A DNA stretch of 64,000 nt from an uncultured Pelagibacteraceae bacterium (GTDB lineage: Bacteria > Pseudomonadota > Alphaproteobacteria > Pelagibacterales > Pelagibacteraceae): positions 1 through 64,000 of the forward strand of contig CACODG010000001.1 in assembly GCA_902625945.1 (NCBI GenBank), read 5' to 3'. The translations under genes and the position numbers were made by a program. Below the pieces are notes generated by a model. The model was not told the DNA's origin, searched no databases, and was given only the letters and a program-made list of their open reading frames with translations. Of the stretch, positions 38,443-47,374 are shown one piece after another. The stretch's first letter is position 1; each line of letters opens with the position of its first letter.

Positions 38443-39507
38443 ATGAATAAAGTAAAACAAAAAGATTTAATATTATATTCTGGTCTAATTATTTTAGGTT
38501 TAGCAGCACCTTACTTATTCTCAGCTTTTAAAGTTCAACTTACATACCTTTGTGTATTGATTGTTCTAGCAATGACTTGGAACTTACAAGGCGGAGAGAT
38601 GGGCTATAATACCTTCGGAAATATTCTTTTCTATGGTTTAGGAATGTATTTAACTGCCTCGGTTCAAGTTGGAATGTTTTTTCCGTTAGCTGAGTGGACA
38701 GAAAGTGGCGGAGAAAAAACGTTTGTACATACCACAGCACAATATTTTCAAGGAATAGGCGTCGGATTATTAATATCAGCAATTGTCCCAGCTATTATTG
38801 CCGGTGCTATAGGTTATGCTATTTTAGGTTTAAGAGGTCACTACTTTGCTATTTGTACTTTAGGACTTGGAATTGCAGCAGGTGAAATTGCTGGTGGAAT
38901 AGAAATTATAGGAGCTGGCCAAGGATTTACAACACCACCTTTTCCTGCAGAAATAGCTGATACTGAAGCTAGAGGAAAGTTTTTCTACTTTTTAAGTTTT
39001 GCATTATTAGTCGGAACATTTGTTTTTGTTAAATATATTTACGGTTCTAGATTTAGATTAATCTTAAATGCAATTAGAGATAATGAGGATAAAGCGGAAG
39101 CTATGGGCATTCAAACTATGAAATATAAAATTGTAGGATGGATGTGTTCAGCTTTCTTCTGCGGTCTTGCTGGTGGAATAATGGGTGGATTAATTGGATA
39201 CATAGACTCTACCGACGTAGCATTTGACGGAAGAGAGATGGGAGTTTTTATGGTTCTTATGGCAATTCTTGGTGGTAAAGGAACTTTGTGGGGACCAGTA
39301 ATTGGTGCAACATTGTTCCATTTTTTCAAAGAAGGTCTTTGGACATTAATATTAGGCTGGCAGTATGTTGCGTTAGGAGTTTTAATCGTAGTAATCGTAG
39401 TTTATTTCCCAGAAGGATTAATGGGTTGGTTGAGAGAAAAATATCCTGAGAGATTTGGTGAAGTAATTGATGAAAAAGATCGGAAAGCACAGGTAGAACT
39501 TAAATGA
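38443..39507 (+). CDS. livM: Liv-type ABC permease LivM (cluster 1)
   Basis: A 354-aa permease subunit of the branched-chain amino acid family with about ten hydrophobic segments. The coupling segment ILNAIRDNEDKAEAMGIQTMKYK starts near residue 206 (ends shown). It follows livH without a gap and overlaps livG by 4 bp (ATGA). Confidence 0.9.
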   Translation: MNKVKQKDLILYSGLIILGLAAPYLFSAFKVQLTYLCVLIVLAMTWNLQGGEMGYNTFGNILFYGLGMYLTASVQVGMFFPLAEWTESGGEKTFVHTTAQYFQGIGVGLLISAIVPAIIAGAIGYAILGLRGHYFAICTLGLGIAAGEIAGGIEIIGAGQGFTTPPFPAEIADTEARGKFFYFLSFALLVGTFVFVKYIYGSRFRLILNAIRDNEDKAEAMGIQTMKYKIVGWMCSAFFCGLAGGIMGGLIGYIDSTDVAFDGREMGVFMVLMAILGGKGTLWGPVIGATLFHFFKEGLWTLILGWQYVALGVLIVVIVVYFPEGLMGWLREKYPERFGEVIDEKDRKAQVELK

Positions 39508-40238
39508 GTATTTTACAAGTTAAAAATGTAAGTAAATCCTTTGGCGGTGTGCAAGCAAACGTAGATATATCAGTTTCAGTAGAGCAGGGATCAATTGTTG
39601 GTTTAATAGGACCTAATGGTTCCGGAAAAACTACTTTATTCAATTCTATTGTTGGAACTCATCCAATAGATAAAGGATCTATTGTTTTCAATAACACAGA
39701 GGTATCAGAGATGCCCGTCCCGGCAGTTGCTAAACTTGGCTTGTTGAGAACCTTTCAACAAACAAGAATTTATTCGAAACTTAATTGTGTAGAGAATATG
39801 CTAATTAGTCATAAGGCTAGTGACTCCGGATTTATTTTTGCAAAAGTACCTGCTGAGCTTACCGAGAAAGCAGAAAATATTTTAAACTTTGTTGGTCTTT
39901 ACCAAAAAAGAAATTTAAGAGCAGGGGATTTATCATTTGGGCAGCAAAAATTACTAGAATTAGCAATGGCTTTAATGAATGAACCTAAAATGCTTTTACT
40001 TGACGAGCCGACAGCCGGAATTAATCCAACTTTAATTAATGGAATTATAGATAGACTGATTAAAATTAATAAAGATTATGGAATTACTTTATTAGTTATA
40101 GAGCACAATATGAAAGTAATTATGAGTCTAGCACAAAGGATTTTCTGTTTAGCGCACGGTAAAATGTTAGCGGAAGGATCACCAGATCAAATTAAAAACG
40201 ATAAGCGTGTTGTTGATGCTTATTTAGGAGCTCAATAA
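39504..40238 (+). CDS. livG: Liv-type ABC ATPase LivG (cluster 1)
   Basis: A 244-aa ATP-binding subunit. Walker A GPNGSGKTT (about residues 36-44), signature LSFGQQKLLELA (about 143-154) and Walker B LLLDEPTAGINP (about 164-175) are present. It lies between LivM and LivF with overlaps at both ends, as usual for HAAT systems. Confidence 0.93.
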   Translation: MSILQVKNVSKSFGGVQANVDISVSVEQGSIVGLIGPNGSGKTTLFNSIVGTHPIDKGSIVFNNTEVSEMPVPAVAKLGLLRTFQQTRIYSKLNCVENMLISHKASDSGFIFAKVPAELTEKAENILNFVGLYQKRNLRAGDLSFGQQKLLELAMALMNEPKMLLLDEPTAGINPTLINGIIDRLIKINKDYGITLLVIEHNMKVIMSLAQRIFCLAHGKMLAEGSPDQIKNDKRVVDAYLGAQ

Positions 40239-41023
40239 TGGCAAATCAATATGACGTTCTTGGTAAAGCACCTGGTTTAGAAGACTTAAATAAACTATCT
40301 CCTAATGATGTTCATTTAACCATCAGAGGTTTAAACGCAGGCTACGGGAAGATGGAGATTCTTCATAATTTTGATTTAACAATTAGTAAGGCGCAATCAT
40401 TGTGTTTAATAGGGCCTAATGGTGCAGGAAAATCAACAATACTTCATTCGATTTATGGTTTCACTAATATATTTGATGGAAAAATTGAATTAGAAGGAAA
40501 TGAAATTACAAAATTAACCCCAGCACAAAAATTAAGCAAAGTTGGTATAGCATATATCTTGCAAGATAATTCAGTGTTTCCAGACATGACAGTCGAGGAA
40601 AATCTGCTAATGGGAGGATATATAAAAGATAAACAGGACGAAGCTTATGAAGAGGCTGAGAGAATATTTCAAAAATACGAAAGATTGAGAAATAGGAGAA
40701 ATCAACCTGCAAAAGTTTTATCTGGTGGTGAAAGAAGATTGTTAGAAATCTCTAGGGCATTAGTAATGAAACCTTCAATATTATTAGTAGACGAGCCTTC
40801 AATTGGCTTAGAACCAAAATATATAAATATGGTTTTTGAAATTTTAGAGGATCTTCAAAAAAATGAAAAGAAAACAATAATACTTGTAGAGCAAAATGCA
40901 AAAAAAGGATTAGAATTTGCTGACATTGGTTATGTTTTAGTTTCTGGACAAACTGCAATCGCTGGCAAAGGTGACGATCTTTTAAAAAATTCAGACGTAG
41001 GAAGATTATTCCTAGGTGGATGA
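40238..41023 (+). CDS. livF: Liv-type ABC ATPase LivF (cluster 1)
   Basis: A 261-aa ATPase with Walker A GPNGAGKST (about residues 58-66), signature LSGGERRLLEISRAL (about 161-175) and Walker B LLVDEPSIGLEP (about 181-192). About 25 N-terminal residues (MANQYDVLGKAPGLEDL...) extend beyond the usual LivF start. The stop overlaps the azlC ATG by 4 bp, tying the amino-acid importer to AzlCD. Confidence 0.93.
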   Translation: MANQYDVLGKAPGLEDLNKLSPNDVHLTIRGLNAGYGKMEILHNFDLTISKAQSLCLIGPNGAGKSTILHSIYGFTNIFDGKIELEGNEITKLTPAQKLSKVGIAYILQDNSVFPDMTVEENLLMGGYIKDKQDEAYEEAERIFQKYERLRNRRNQPAKVLSGGERRLLEISRALVMKPSILLVDEPSIGLEPKYINMVFEILEDLQKNEKKTIILVEQNAKKGLEFADIGYVLVSGQTAIAGKGDDLLKNSDVGRLFLGG

Positions 41024-41724
41024 TTAATTCAAAAGTCTTTTTTACAGGTTTAAAATCTTTAAAAGGTTCTAGAAGTCCAGCTATTCCTTTAGCCGCTTGC
41101 TTCATCGCTCTTGGAGCTTTATTAAAAGATGCTGGATTTAATATTCAACAAAGCGCTGCCTCAAGTTTATTTACTTATGCTTTGCCTGGTCAATTAGTTA
41201 TGGCAGAGTCGCTTTTAGTTGGAGCTTCAATTATAAATATTTTTATAGCTGTATGGTTAGTCAATTTTAGACTTTATCCTATGACAGTTTCTTTATTTCC
41301 ATTACTTGATCATAAGTCACAACCAAAATGGAAATATTATTTGTCTTGTCATTTCTTAGCAGTAACGTCTTGGTTAATTGCTAAAGATGGTTACAAAAAA
41401 ATAGATAAAAAACACCGAATAGATTTTTGGATTGGAATTGGAATTGGAACCTGGTCTACAGCAATTTTGATGACAGTAATTGGATATTTGTCTGCAGACT
41501 ATCTTAATAAAGAAATGTTAATTGGTCTTGCTATAGTCAATCCAGTTTATTTCTTTTGCATGATGATAGGTGCAATGAAAAATTTAAGTATATCTACCGC
41601 AGTTATTGGAGGAACTATATTAGGTCCTGTAATTTATTTAATTTCTACAGAGTGGTCCTTGTTATTTGCCGGTCTTATTGCTGGAACTATTGCTTTTTTA
41701 TTTGGAGGAAATAATGGCCAGTAG
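41020..41724 (+). CDS. azlC: AzlC-family branched-chain amino acid exporter subunit
   Basis: A 234-aa membrane protein with about six hydrophobic segments. PLAACFIALGALLKDAGFN and QSAASSLFTYALPGQLVMAE (adjacent stretches, about residues 26-65) match AzlC, the large subunit of the AzlCD exporter for branched-chain amino acids and analogs. It overlaps livF by 4 bp and is followed by azlD. Confidence 0.85.
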   Translation: MINSKVFFTGLKSLKGSRSPAIPLAACFIALGALLKDAGFNIQQSAASSLFTYALPGQLVMAESLLVGASIINIFIAVWLVNFRLYPMTVSLFPLLDHKSQPKWKYYLSCHFLAVTSWLIAKDGYKKIDKKHRIDFWIGIGIGTWSTAILMTVIGYLSADYLNKEMLIGLAIVNPVYFFCMMIGAMKNLSISTAVIGGTILGPVIYLISTEWSLLFAGLIAGTIAFLFGGNNGQ

Positions 41725-42040
41725 TCAAATTATAATTCTTGCGATTATAGCTACATCAGTTGCAACTTTTATTTCTCGTTTTATGGGCGCACTTACTTCT
41801 GAGAAAGTAAGTGTTAAGTCAAAAGTTTTTCAATGGTTTAATTGTGTAGCTTATTCTACTTTAGCAGCACTGCTAGGAAGAATGATAGTATTTCCAGCAG
41901 GAGTTCTTGCAGATTCCGATTTAATCATTAGATTGGTAGTTTTAGTAACTTGTGTTGCATTATTTGTTGTGACAAAGAAAAATTTAGTAATACCAACAAT
42001 TATCTCAGCAATTCTTTTAGGATTTTTGACTAACTTTTAA
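41714..42040 (+). CDS. azlD: AzlD-family exporter subunit
   Basis: A 108-aa membrane protein with three to four hydrophobic segments (ATSVATFISRFMGALTS near the N-terminus), the small partner of AzlC. The frame is open upstream to 41666, but ATG 41714 behind GGAGGAAATA gives a normal AzlD start and overlaps azlC by 11 bp. Confidence 0.83.
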   Translation: MASSQIIILAIIATSVATFISRFMGALTSEKVSVKSKVFQWFNCVAYSTLAALLGRMIVFPAGVLADSDLIIRLVVLVTCVALFVVTKKNLVIPTIISAILLGFLTNF

Positions 42041-42043
42041 ATT

Positions 42044-42127
42044 ATGTTAAAATTTCTAAATGGAACCGATTATGCTTATATTCATTGCATTGTGGATATT
42101 TGGAAATATAGAATAGTTTTATTATGA
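42044..42127 (+). CDS. Possible 27-aa ORF between azlD and glaH
   Basis: A frame of 27 codons starts 3 nt after the azlD stop and ends with a TGA that overlaps the glaH ATG (ATGA). There is no ribosome site and no recognisable motif; the overlap with the next start is the only support. It may be chance in the 83-bp gap. Confidence 0.2.
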   Translation: MLKFLNGTDYAYIHCIVDIWKYRIVLL

Positions 42128-43020
42128 GTTTTTCAATATCAGGTCATCAAAACTCTAGTAGAGTACGTGTAATTAAATTTAAGGAAAGTGACTTAGATAG
42201 ATTAGTTTTTCCTTTTAAAAAACATTCTATTTTATCTCTAGAATACAAACCTTTCTCAAGATTTAGTTTGGCTAAAAGTTTGGACGAGGTATTTGATAAT
42301 AAATTGAGCAAAACCTTAAATGAAATACTCAACGATCGTAAAACAGGAACTGCGATCATAGAGCCTGAAATTAATAATAAAAAATTTGATAAAGATTTTT
42401 TAGTAAAGCTTTCCACAGGCCTTGCTTATTTAGTTGGAAACCCAAATTTTGACTCAATGACAGGTAAATACTATGCAAGATTTCATGTAAAGCATCAGGA
42501 TAGCAGCGACTCTTATCTCAGAAAAGCTTACACAAATTTAGATCTTCATACTGACGGTACTTACGTTAAAGAAAAAACGGACTGGTTAATAATGACAAAA
42601 ATGGAGGAAAATAATGTAAGTGGAGGAGAAAGCGTTATTCTTCATTTAGACGATTGGGAGCATCTTGAAGATTTAAGTAAAGATCCTATAGGCCAACAAA
42701 ATTTCACATGGGGATCTCCAAAAAGTAAAAATGTTGAATATAAAGTAGAGCATCCGGTATTTTCGAAAGATAAAAATGGAGAACCAATAATTTCTTATAT
42801 TGATCAGTTTCCAGAGCCAAAAAATATGGATCAAGGACTTTTTCTTCAAAAACTCTCAGATGCATTAGAAGAAAGCAAAAATAAAATTAGTTTTCCATTA
42901 CCAGTGGGGTCTACAATTTTTTCTAATAATTATTTTTGGTTACATGGCAGAAAAGCATTTAAAGAGCATTCTGGGTTATCTAGAGAATTATTAAGAATAA
43001 GAGGAACTTTTTTTCATTAA
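42124..43020 (+). CDS. glaH: CsiD/GlaH-family glutarate 2-hydroxylase
   Basis: A Fe(II)/2-oxoglutarate oxygenase that hydroxylates glutarate to L-2-hydroxyglutarate in lysine/5-aminovalerate breakdown. The metal triad is His142 and Asp144 (NLDLHTDGTY) with His274 (FWLHGRKAF), and Arg293 (LRIRG) is placed to bind 2-oxoglutarate. The HLDDWEHL segment is typical of CsiD. At 298 aa it is a little shorter at the N-terminus than the E. coli protein. No lhgO or gab genes are next to it; it sits behind the Liv-AzlCD genes and before a TctC-type binding protein. Confidence 0.88.
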   Translation: MSFSISGHQNSSRVRVIKFKESDLDRLVFPFKKHSILSLEYKPFSRFSLAKSLDEVFDNKLSKTLNEILNDRKTGTAIIEPEINNKKFDKDFLVKLSTGLAYLVGNPNFDSMTGKYYARFHVKHQDSSDSYLRKAYTNLDLHTDGTYVKEKTDWLIMTKMEENNVSGGESVILHLDDWEHLEDLSKDPIGQQNFTWGSPKSKNVEYKVEHPVFSKDKNGEPIISYIDQFPEPKNMDQGLFLQKLSDALEESKNKISFPLPVGSTIFSNNYFWLHGRKAFKEHSGLSRELLRIRGTFFH

Positions 43021-43047
43021 TTACACTTAATCTAAAAATATATCCTG

Positions 43048-43076
43048 TTGACTCTCAATTATATTTTTATTTTAAT
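43048..43076 (+). promoter_or_regulatory. Promoter of the tctC gene
   Basis: TTGACT (43048-43053) and TTTAAT (43071-43076) with a 17-nt spacer. It has the same -10 as the promoter at 36192 and directly precedes the shared leader. Confidence 0.7.
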
Positions 43077-43084
43077 AACTTAAT

Positions 43085-43110
43085 TTAATTAATTAACAGA
43101 GGAAAATAAT
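43085..43110 (+). promoter_or_regulatory. Shared binding-protein leader, copy 2
   Basis: TTAATTAATTAAC (43085-43097) followed by AGAGGAAAATAAT and ATG. The pattern repeats that before the Liv binding proteins although TctC is an unrelated protein family. Confidence 0.6.
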
Positions 43111-44091
43111 ATGTTTAATAATTTGAAAAAATTGATTAGCTTAGTTTTCGCAACTGTTCTTTTAACTTCAATCTCATCAACTAGTTTTGCAGTCGATAAG
43201 TTACACTTTATAATCGGCGGTGGTGCTGGCGGTGGTTGGGATGGAACTGCTAGAGGAACTGGTGAAGCTTTAACAAAAGCTGGTTTTCTAAAAAAAGCAT
43301 CATATGAGAATATGTCAGGCGGTGGTGGAGGAAAAGCTCTATCATATATAATTAATACTAAGCCAGAAGGTACAGTATTAGTTCAATCAACACCTTTAGT
43401 ATTAAGATCAATCACTAGACACAAAGGTTATGTAAAAGGTTCCGGTGTATTATCTTATAAAGATGTTAAACCAATAGCTGGTGTAATAGGCGATTATGGT
43501 GCAATCGCGGTTGCTAAAAACTCACCGTACAAAAACTTTAAAGATGTAGTGGATGCTTACAAAAAAGATCCTAAGTCAATTAAAATGGCTGGTGGATCTG
43601 TAAGAGGAAGCATGGACCATTTAATTGGTGCATTAGCATTTCAAGAAGCAGGAGCAAACCCTAACAACGTAGTTTATGTGCCTTACGATGCTGGCGGTAA
43701 AGCTTTAGCTGGACTTTTATCTGGAGAAACTCAAATTCTTTCAACTGGTTTGGGAGAAGTAATGGGTGCTAGAGACCAAGTGAGAATAATTGGTATTACA
43801 GCTCCTAAAAGAGTAGGTGATGCTCCAGAAGTCCCGACTCTAAAAGAACAAGGATACGATGTTCAGTTTGTTAACTGGAGAGGTTTCTTTGCTCCTAAGA
43901 GTATGCCGAGCGGAGATGTTAAGAAAATTGCTAAAATGTTAGGCGATGTTCAAAAAACTCCAGAGTGGGAAACAGTTAGAAAAAGAAATGCATGGGTTAA
44001 TATTTATAATCCAGGTAGTAAATTCGACAGTTTCTTAAAGAAACAAACAAAAGAAATGACAAAGTTAATGAAAAAACTAGGCGTTATCTAG
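43111..44091 (+). CDS. tctC: Tripartite tricarboxylate transporter substrate-binding protein
   Basis: A 326-aa periplasmic binding protein of the Bug/TctC family, which usually binds carboxylates such as citrate. The signal peptide spans residues 1-27 (ending TSFA). Family features include YENMSGGGGGKALSYI near 65-80, a PYDAGGKALAGLLSGE stretch near 195-210 and a C-terminal helical cap. It starts a tctC-tctB-tctA operon. Confidence 0.88.
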   Translation: MFNNLKKLISLVFATVLLTSISSTSFAVDKLHFIIGGGAGGGWDGTARGTGEALTKAGFLKKASYENMSGGGGGKALSYIINTKPEGTVLVQSTPLVLRSITRHKGYVKGSGVLSYKDVKPIAGVIGDYGAIAVAKNSPYKNFKDVVDAYKKDPKSIKMAGGSVRGSMDHLIGALAFQEAGANPNNVVYVPYDAGGKALAGLLSGETQILSTGLGEVMGARDQVRIIGITAPKRVGDAPEVPTLKEQGYDVQFVNWRGFFAPKSMPSGDVKKIAKMLGDVQKTPEWETVRKRNAWVNIYNPGSKFDSFLKKQTKEMTKLMKKLGVI

Positions 44092-44111
44092 TTTGATAAC
44101 TTAAAGGAAGA

Positions 44112-44585
44112 GTGGTGAAAATAAATTCAGTAAAAATTATTTCACTGCTCTTCTTTGTTTTATCAGCATTTTATTTATATACAGCTCATCAGATACAAGT
44201 TTTCGCTTTTGACGAGGGAGCACCCTTTAATGCCAAAACTTTTCCTATTTATTTAGGTTATGCGGGAATGTTTTTTTCAGGTCTAAAAATTATTTTACCA
44301 GATCAAAAACCAATAGAGGTAGACCCCACTTATTTAGAATTTAAAAAAACAATTTTATTAGTAATTACTATGATTGTTTATGGATCAACGATACTTAAAG
44401 TCGGTTTCTTTTTATCAACCTCACTTTTTTTAGTTTTCTCTTATTATTTTCTTGGAGAAAGAAGATGGAAATATATCATAATATTTTCTTTCCCTTTCGT
44501 GGCAATTTTTATGTATCTCTTACACGGAGTTTTGGCCGTTTATCTTAGAGATCCATTATTGAAATATATAGGAATAATGGGATGA
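44112..44585 (+). CDS. tctB: Tripartite tricarboxylate transporter small membrane subunit
   Basis: A 157-aa membrane protein with four hydrophobic segments, the usual TctB topology. It sits between tctC and tctA and overlaps tctA by 4 bp. There are two adjacent GTG codons (44112 and 44115); AGGAAG at 44105-44110 gives a better spacing to 44115. Sequence conservation in this family is low, so the call rests mainly on topology and position. Confidence 0.75.
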   Translation: MVKINSVKIISLLFFVLSAFYLYTAHQIQVFAFDEGAPFNAKTFPIYLGYAGMFFSGLKIILPDQKPIEVDPTYLEFKKTILLVITMIVYGSTILKVGFFLSTSLFLVFSYYFLGERRWKYIIIFSFPFVAIFMYLLHGVLAVYLRDPLLKYIGIMG

Positions 44586-46084
44586 TAGAAGGAATCTTAA
44601 TTGGATTAAAAACTGCTTTATCTTTTCAAAACTTAATGATGGTGATGATTGGATGTTTTGCAGGAACTATTATTGGAATGCTTCCTGGCCTAGGGCCAAT
44701 GACAGCAATCGCTTTAATGATACCAATCACTTATGGATTTGATCCTGCAACAGGGCTAATTTTGATGGCTGGAGTTTATTATGGAGCTGTATTTGGCGGT
44801 TCAACATCCTCTATTTTGATAAACGCGCCAGGTGTTCCAGGAACAGTTGCAACCTCATTTGATGGATATCCTATGGCCCAACAAGGTAAAGCTGGTAAAG
44901 CTTTAGCAATTGCAGCTTATAGCTCTTTTGCAGGGGGAACAATTTCAGCAATTTTTTTATTAATTGCTGCACCAAGTTTATCAAAAGTAAGTTTGTCATT
45001 TAGATCGCCGGATTATTTTGGTTTAATGATCTTAGGTTTAACAGCTGTTGCTGCCTTTTCCTCAAAAGGAAATTTTTTAAAAGCTATGATGATGTGTGTA
45101 TTAGGTTTGATGTTGGCATCAGTAGGACAAGATACTTTATCTGATATTCCAAGATTTACGTTTAATACTATGAATTTATCAGATGGCATAAGTTTTGTTT
45201 TAGTTGTAATGGCAACATTTGCGATGAGTGAGGCATTAACTATTATTATTAAAGGTAATGATCCATCCAAAGCTGCTAAACAAATCTCATTAACAGATTT
45301 AGGATCCATAAAGGTTAATAAAGAAGAGACAAAACAGATGGCTGTAACTATACCTCGTTCCTCCATTTTAGGATTTATTGTTGGAGTTCTGCCTGGAGCG
45401 GGAGCAACAATTGCTTCATTTTTAGCTTATGGAATGGAAAGAAACTTTGTAAAAAGTGAGGAAAAAGAAAAATTTGGCAAAGGAAGCGTACAAGGTTTAT
45501 CTGCACCAGAGACTGCTAATAATGCAGCGTGTTCCGGATCATTTGTGCCTTTACTCACATTAGGTATTCCTGGAAGTGGAACTACAGCAGTAATGCTTGG
45601 AGCCCTGCTAGGTTTTGGCATACAGCCAGGACCAAGATTGTATGAAACAAACCCAGAAATTTTTTGGTCTGTTATTATGTCTATGTACATAGGTATGGTA
45701 GTTTTATTAATTCTTAATCTTCCGTTAATTCCATATATTGCTAGAATTCTTGCAGTTCCAAGAACGTTTTTGATACCAATGATTTTATTTTTTTCAGTTA
45801 CTGGAATTTACTTAATGTCTTTCAATAACTTTGATATTTTTTTAATGATAGGGATCGCAGTTTTAGCAACAGTTTTAAGACTTTATGATTTTCCTATGCC
45901 GCCTTTAATTTTAGCTTTTGTATTAGGAGGCTTAATGGAAGAAAATTTAAGAAGATCTTTACTAATAAGTGATGGGTCATGGTCTTTTTTGTGGAATAGG
46001 CCTTTAACAGCTTGCATAATGATAACGATTCTTTTAATCGTATTTTGGCAGATTTTTAGTAGTTATAGATCTTTAAAAAGATAA
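44582..46084 (+). CDS. tctA: Tripartite tricarboxylate transporter large membrane subunit
   Basis: A 500-aa polytopic permease with about eleven hydrophobic segments. TctA hallmarks are IIGMLPGLGPMTAIALMIP (about residues 30-48), GVYYGAVFGGSTSSILIN (about 64-81) and a second VGVLPGAGATIASFLAYG half-repeat near 264. It imports a carboxylate using an ion gradient with TctB and TctC. Confidence 0.93.
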   Translation: MIEGILIGLKTALSFQNLMMVMIGCFAGTIIGMLPGLGPMTAIALMIPITYGFDPATGLILMAGVYYGAVFGGSTSSILINAPGVPGTVATSFDGYPMAQQGKAGKALAIAAYSSFAGGTISAIFLLIAAPSLSKVSLSFRSPDYFGLMILGLTAVAAFSSKGNFLKAMMMCVLGLMLASVGQDTLSDIPRFTFNTMNLSDGISFVLVVMATFAMSEALTIIIKGNDPSKAAKQISLTDLGSIKVNKEETKQMAVTIPRSSILGFIVGVLPGAGATIASFLAYGMERNFVKSEEKEKFGKGSVQGLSAPETANNAACSGSFVPLLTLGIPGSGTTAVMLGALLGFGIQPGPRLYETNPEIFWSVIMSMYIGMVVLLILNLPLIPYIARILAVPRTFLIPMILFFSVTGIYLMSFNNFDIFLMIGIAVLATVLRLYDFPMPPLILAFVLGGLMEENLRRSLLISDGSWSFLWNRPLTACIMITILLIVFWQIFSSYRSLKR

Positions 46085-46121
46085 AGATGTTGCAAAAATA
46101 TCACTTAAAAAAGCAGCAAAC

Positions 46122-46152
46122 GCCTTATTTTCTATATTTTAAAGGCTTTTTT
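46122..46152 (+). terminator. Possible terminator after tctA
   Basis: GCCTT (46122-46126) and AAGGC (46142-46146) can pair across a 15-nt A/T loop and are followed by six T. The stem is short, so support is modest. Confidence 0.4.
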
Positions 46153-46222
46153 AGCATTGACCGAAGGAAACTATATGATAGTTGTGAAGTAACGTTAATT
46201 TATAAATTAAGGAACTAGTACA

Positions 46223-46873
46223 ATGAAAAAAATTATAACAATTTTGTTATCATTTTTATTTATATCTTTCCAATCAGCTAAAGCTGAATTTGGAATTGGT
46301 GTCACCGGCGCGTTTCATATGATTGAAGCTGATGGTACTGAAACAACTAGACAAAGCGGTCAGAGAAATAATGGAAGTCACTCAGAAGATGTTGTTGTTC
46401 CAGAATTGTTTGTTGAAACATTTTTGGACGGCGGATTTACGTTAGGTCTATCTTACATTCCTACAAGAGAAATGGGCAGTAAGTCTAGATCAGATACGTC
46501 TACATCTGGTGACGGCCAAGATACAGGAACTTACACAGCTAAAGCTGAGTTAGATAATGTTATTCAAATTTACACTGATTTCCCGTTAACTGAATATGCA
46601 GGATATGCAATACACGGAAAACTTGGAATTCAACATGCTACAGTTGTAACTTTGGAGTCATTAAACTCTGGATCTACTTATCCTGACGAAGATGTTCTCG
46701 GTTTGACAATTGGGTTTGGAACTAAAGGTGATATAGGATCAAATACTTATTACAAAGCAGAAGCTTCTTACACAAAATTTGAGGACTATGAAGCAAGTTC
46801 TTCAGCACAAAACAAAGTTGAAGCTGAACTTGAAGATATAGCGTTCAAACTTTCTCTAGGATATAAATTTTAA
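46223..46873 (+). CDS. Outer-membrane beta-barrel protein
   Basis: A 216-aa secreted protein: signal peptide 1-21 (ending AKA), then alternating polar and hydrophobic stretches typical of beta strands (LFVETFLDGGFTLGLSYIP, VIQIYTDFPLTEYAGYAI), low Cys content, and a C-terminal Phe after SLGYKF, the outer-membrane targeting signature. It probably forms a small barrel (8-10 strands). Substrate or role is unknown. It is a single gene between two terminators. Confidence 0.75.
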   Translation: MKKIITILLSFLFISFQSAKAEFGIGVTGAFHMIEADGTETTRQSGQRNNGSHSEDVVVPELFVETFLDGGFTLGLSYIPTREMGSKSRSDTSTSGDGQDTGTYTAKAELDNVIQIYTDFPLTEYAGYAIHGKLGIQHATVVTLESLNSGSTYPDEDVLGLTIGFGTKGDIGSNTYYKAEASYTKFEDYEASSSAQNKVEAELEDIAFKLSLGYKF

Positions 46874-46895
46874 TATAATCAATATCTTTGAATTT

Positions 46896-46929
46896 AAAAA
46901 ACCCGCGAACTAATTTCGCGGGTTTTTTT
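46896..46929. terminator. Bidirectional terminator
   Basis: A near-perfect stem, AACCCGCGAA / TTCGCGGGTT, with A and T runs on its two sides lies between the outer-membrane gene (+) and doxX (-), so it can stop transcription from both. Confidence 0.92.
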
Positions 46930-46936
46930 ATTTAAA

Positions 46937-47323
46937 CTACAATCGAACGTATTTTTTTTCTTTGTCGACCGCCCAATCTTTTGTACCATTAACTACAATA
47001 AATAAAAATCCTCCAGCTAGACCTATATTTTTAAGAAATGAAATAAATTGTGACTGGTTTGAAAAATCTAAATGAAAAAGAAAAGCAGTCATTAAGCAAA
47101 AAATAGCAAGAATGCCTGCCGCCATTCTAGCATGATAACCTACAATAACAAGAACGGGTAAAATTATTTCAATAGCGATAGCAGGAAAAATTAAAAAACC
47201 AGGCACTCCAAAACCTTCCATCCAGTTCATTGAGTCTTCCAAATTAATTATTTTATTGAAGGCTGAGATTAAAAATAAAGCCGAAATAAGAATTCTCCCT
47301 AAAAAATCTAAAATATTTACCAT
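46937..47323 (-). CDS. DoxX-family membrane protein
   Basis: A 128-aa protein with four hydrophobic segments. LGRILISALFLISAFNKIIN at the N-terminus (residues 6-25) and a central IFPAIAIEIILPVLVIVGYH stretch match the DoxX family, linked in some bacteria to thiol or redox homeostasis. It ends the minus-strand run; abrB-like gene lies upstream at 47375 with 51 bp between. Confidence 0.78.
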   Translation of the reverse strand: MVNILDFLGRILISALFLISAFNKIINLEDSMNWMEGFGVPGFLIFPAIAIEIILPVLVIVGYHARMAAGILAIFCLMTAFLFHLDFSNQSQFISFLKNIGLAGGFLFIVVNGTKDWAVDKEKKYVRL

Positions 47324-47374
47324 TAAAAAAAATTAGAATGAATTATTATTAATGTCAAAAACTGATTGTTTAAT

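Noticed and set aside
46157-46185. TTGACC with AGTTGT at 17 nt before the outer-membrane gene
   Set aside because: The -10 is too poor to call; the gene probably has a promoter nearby, but I cannot place it.
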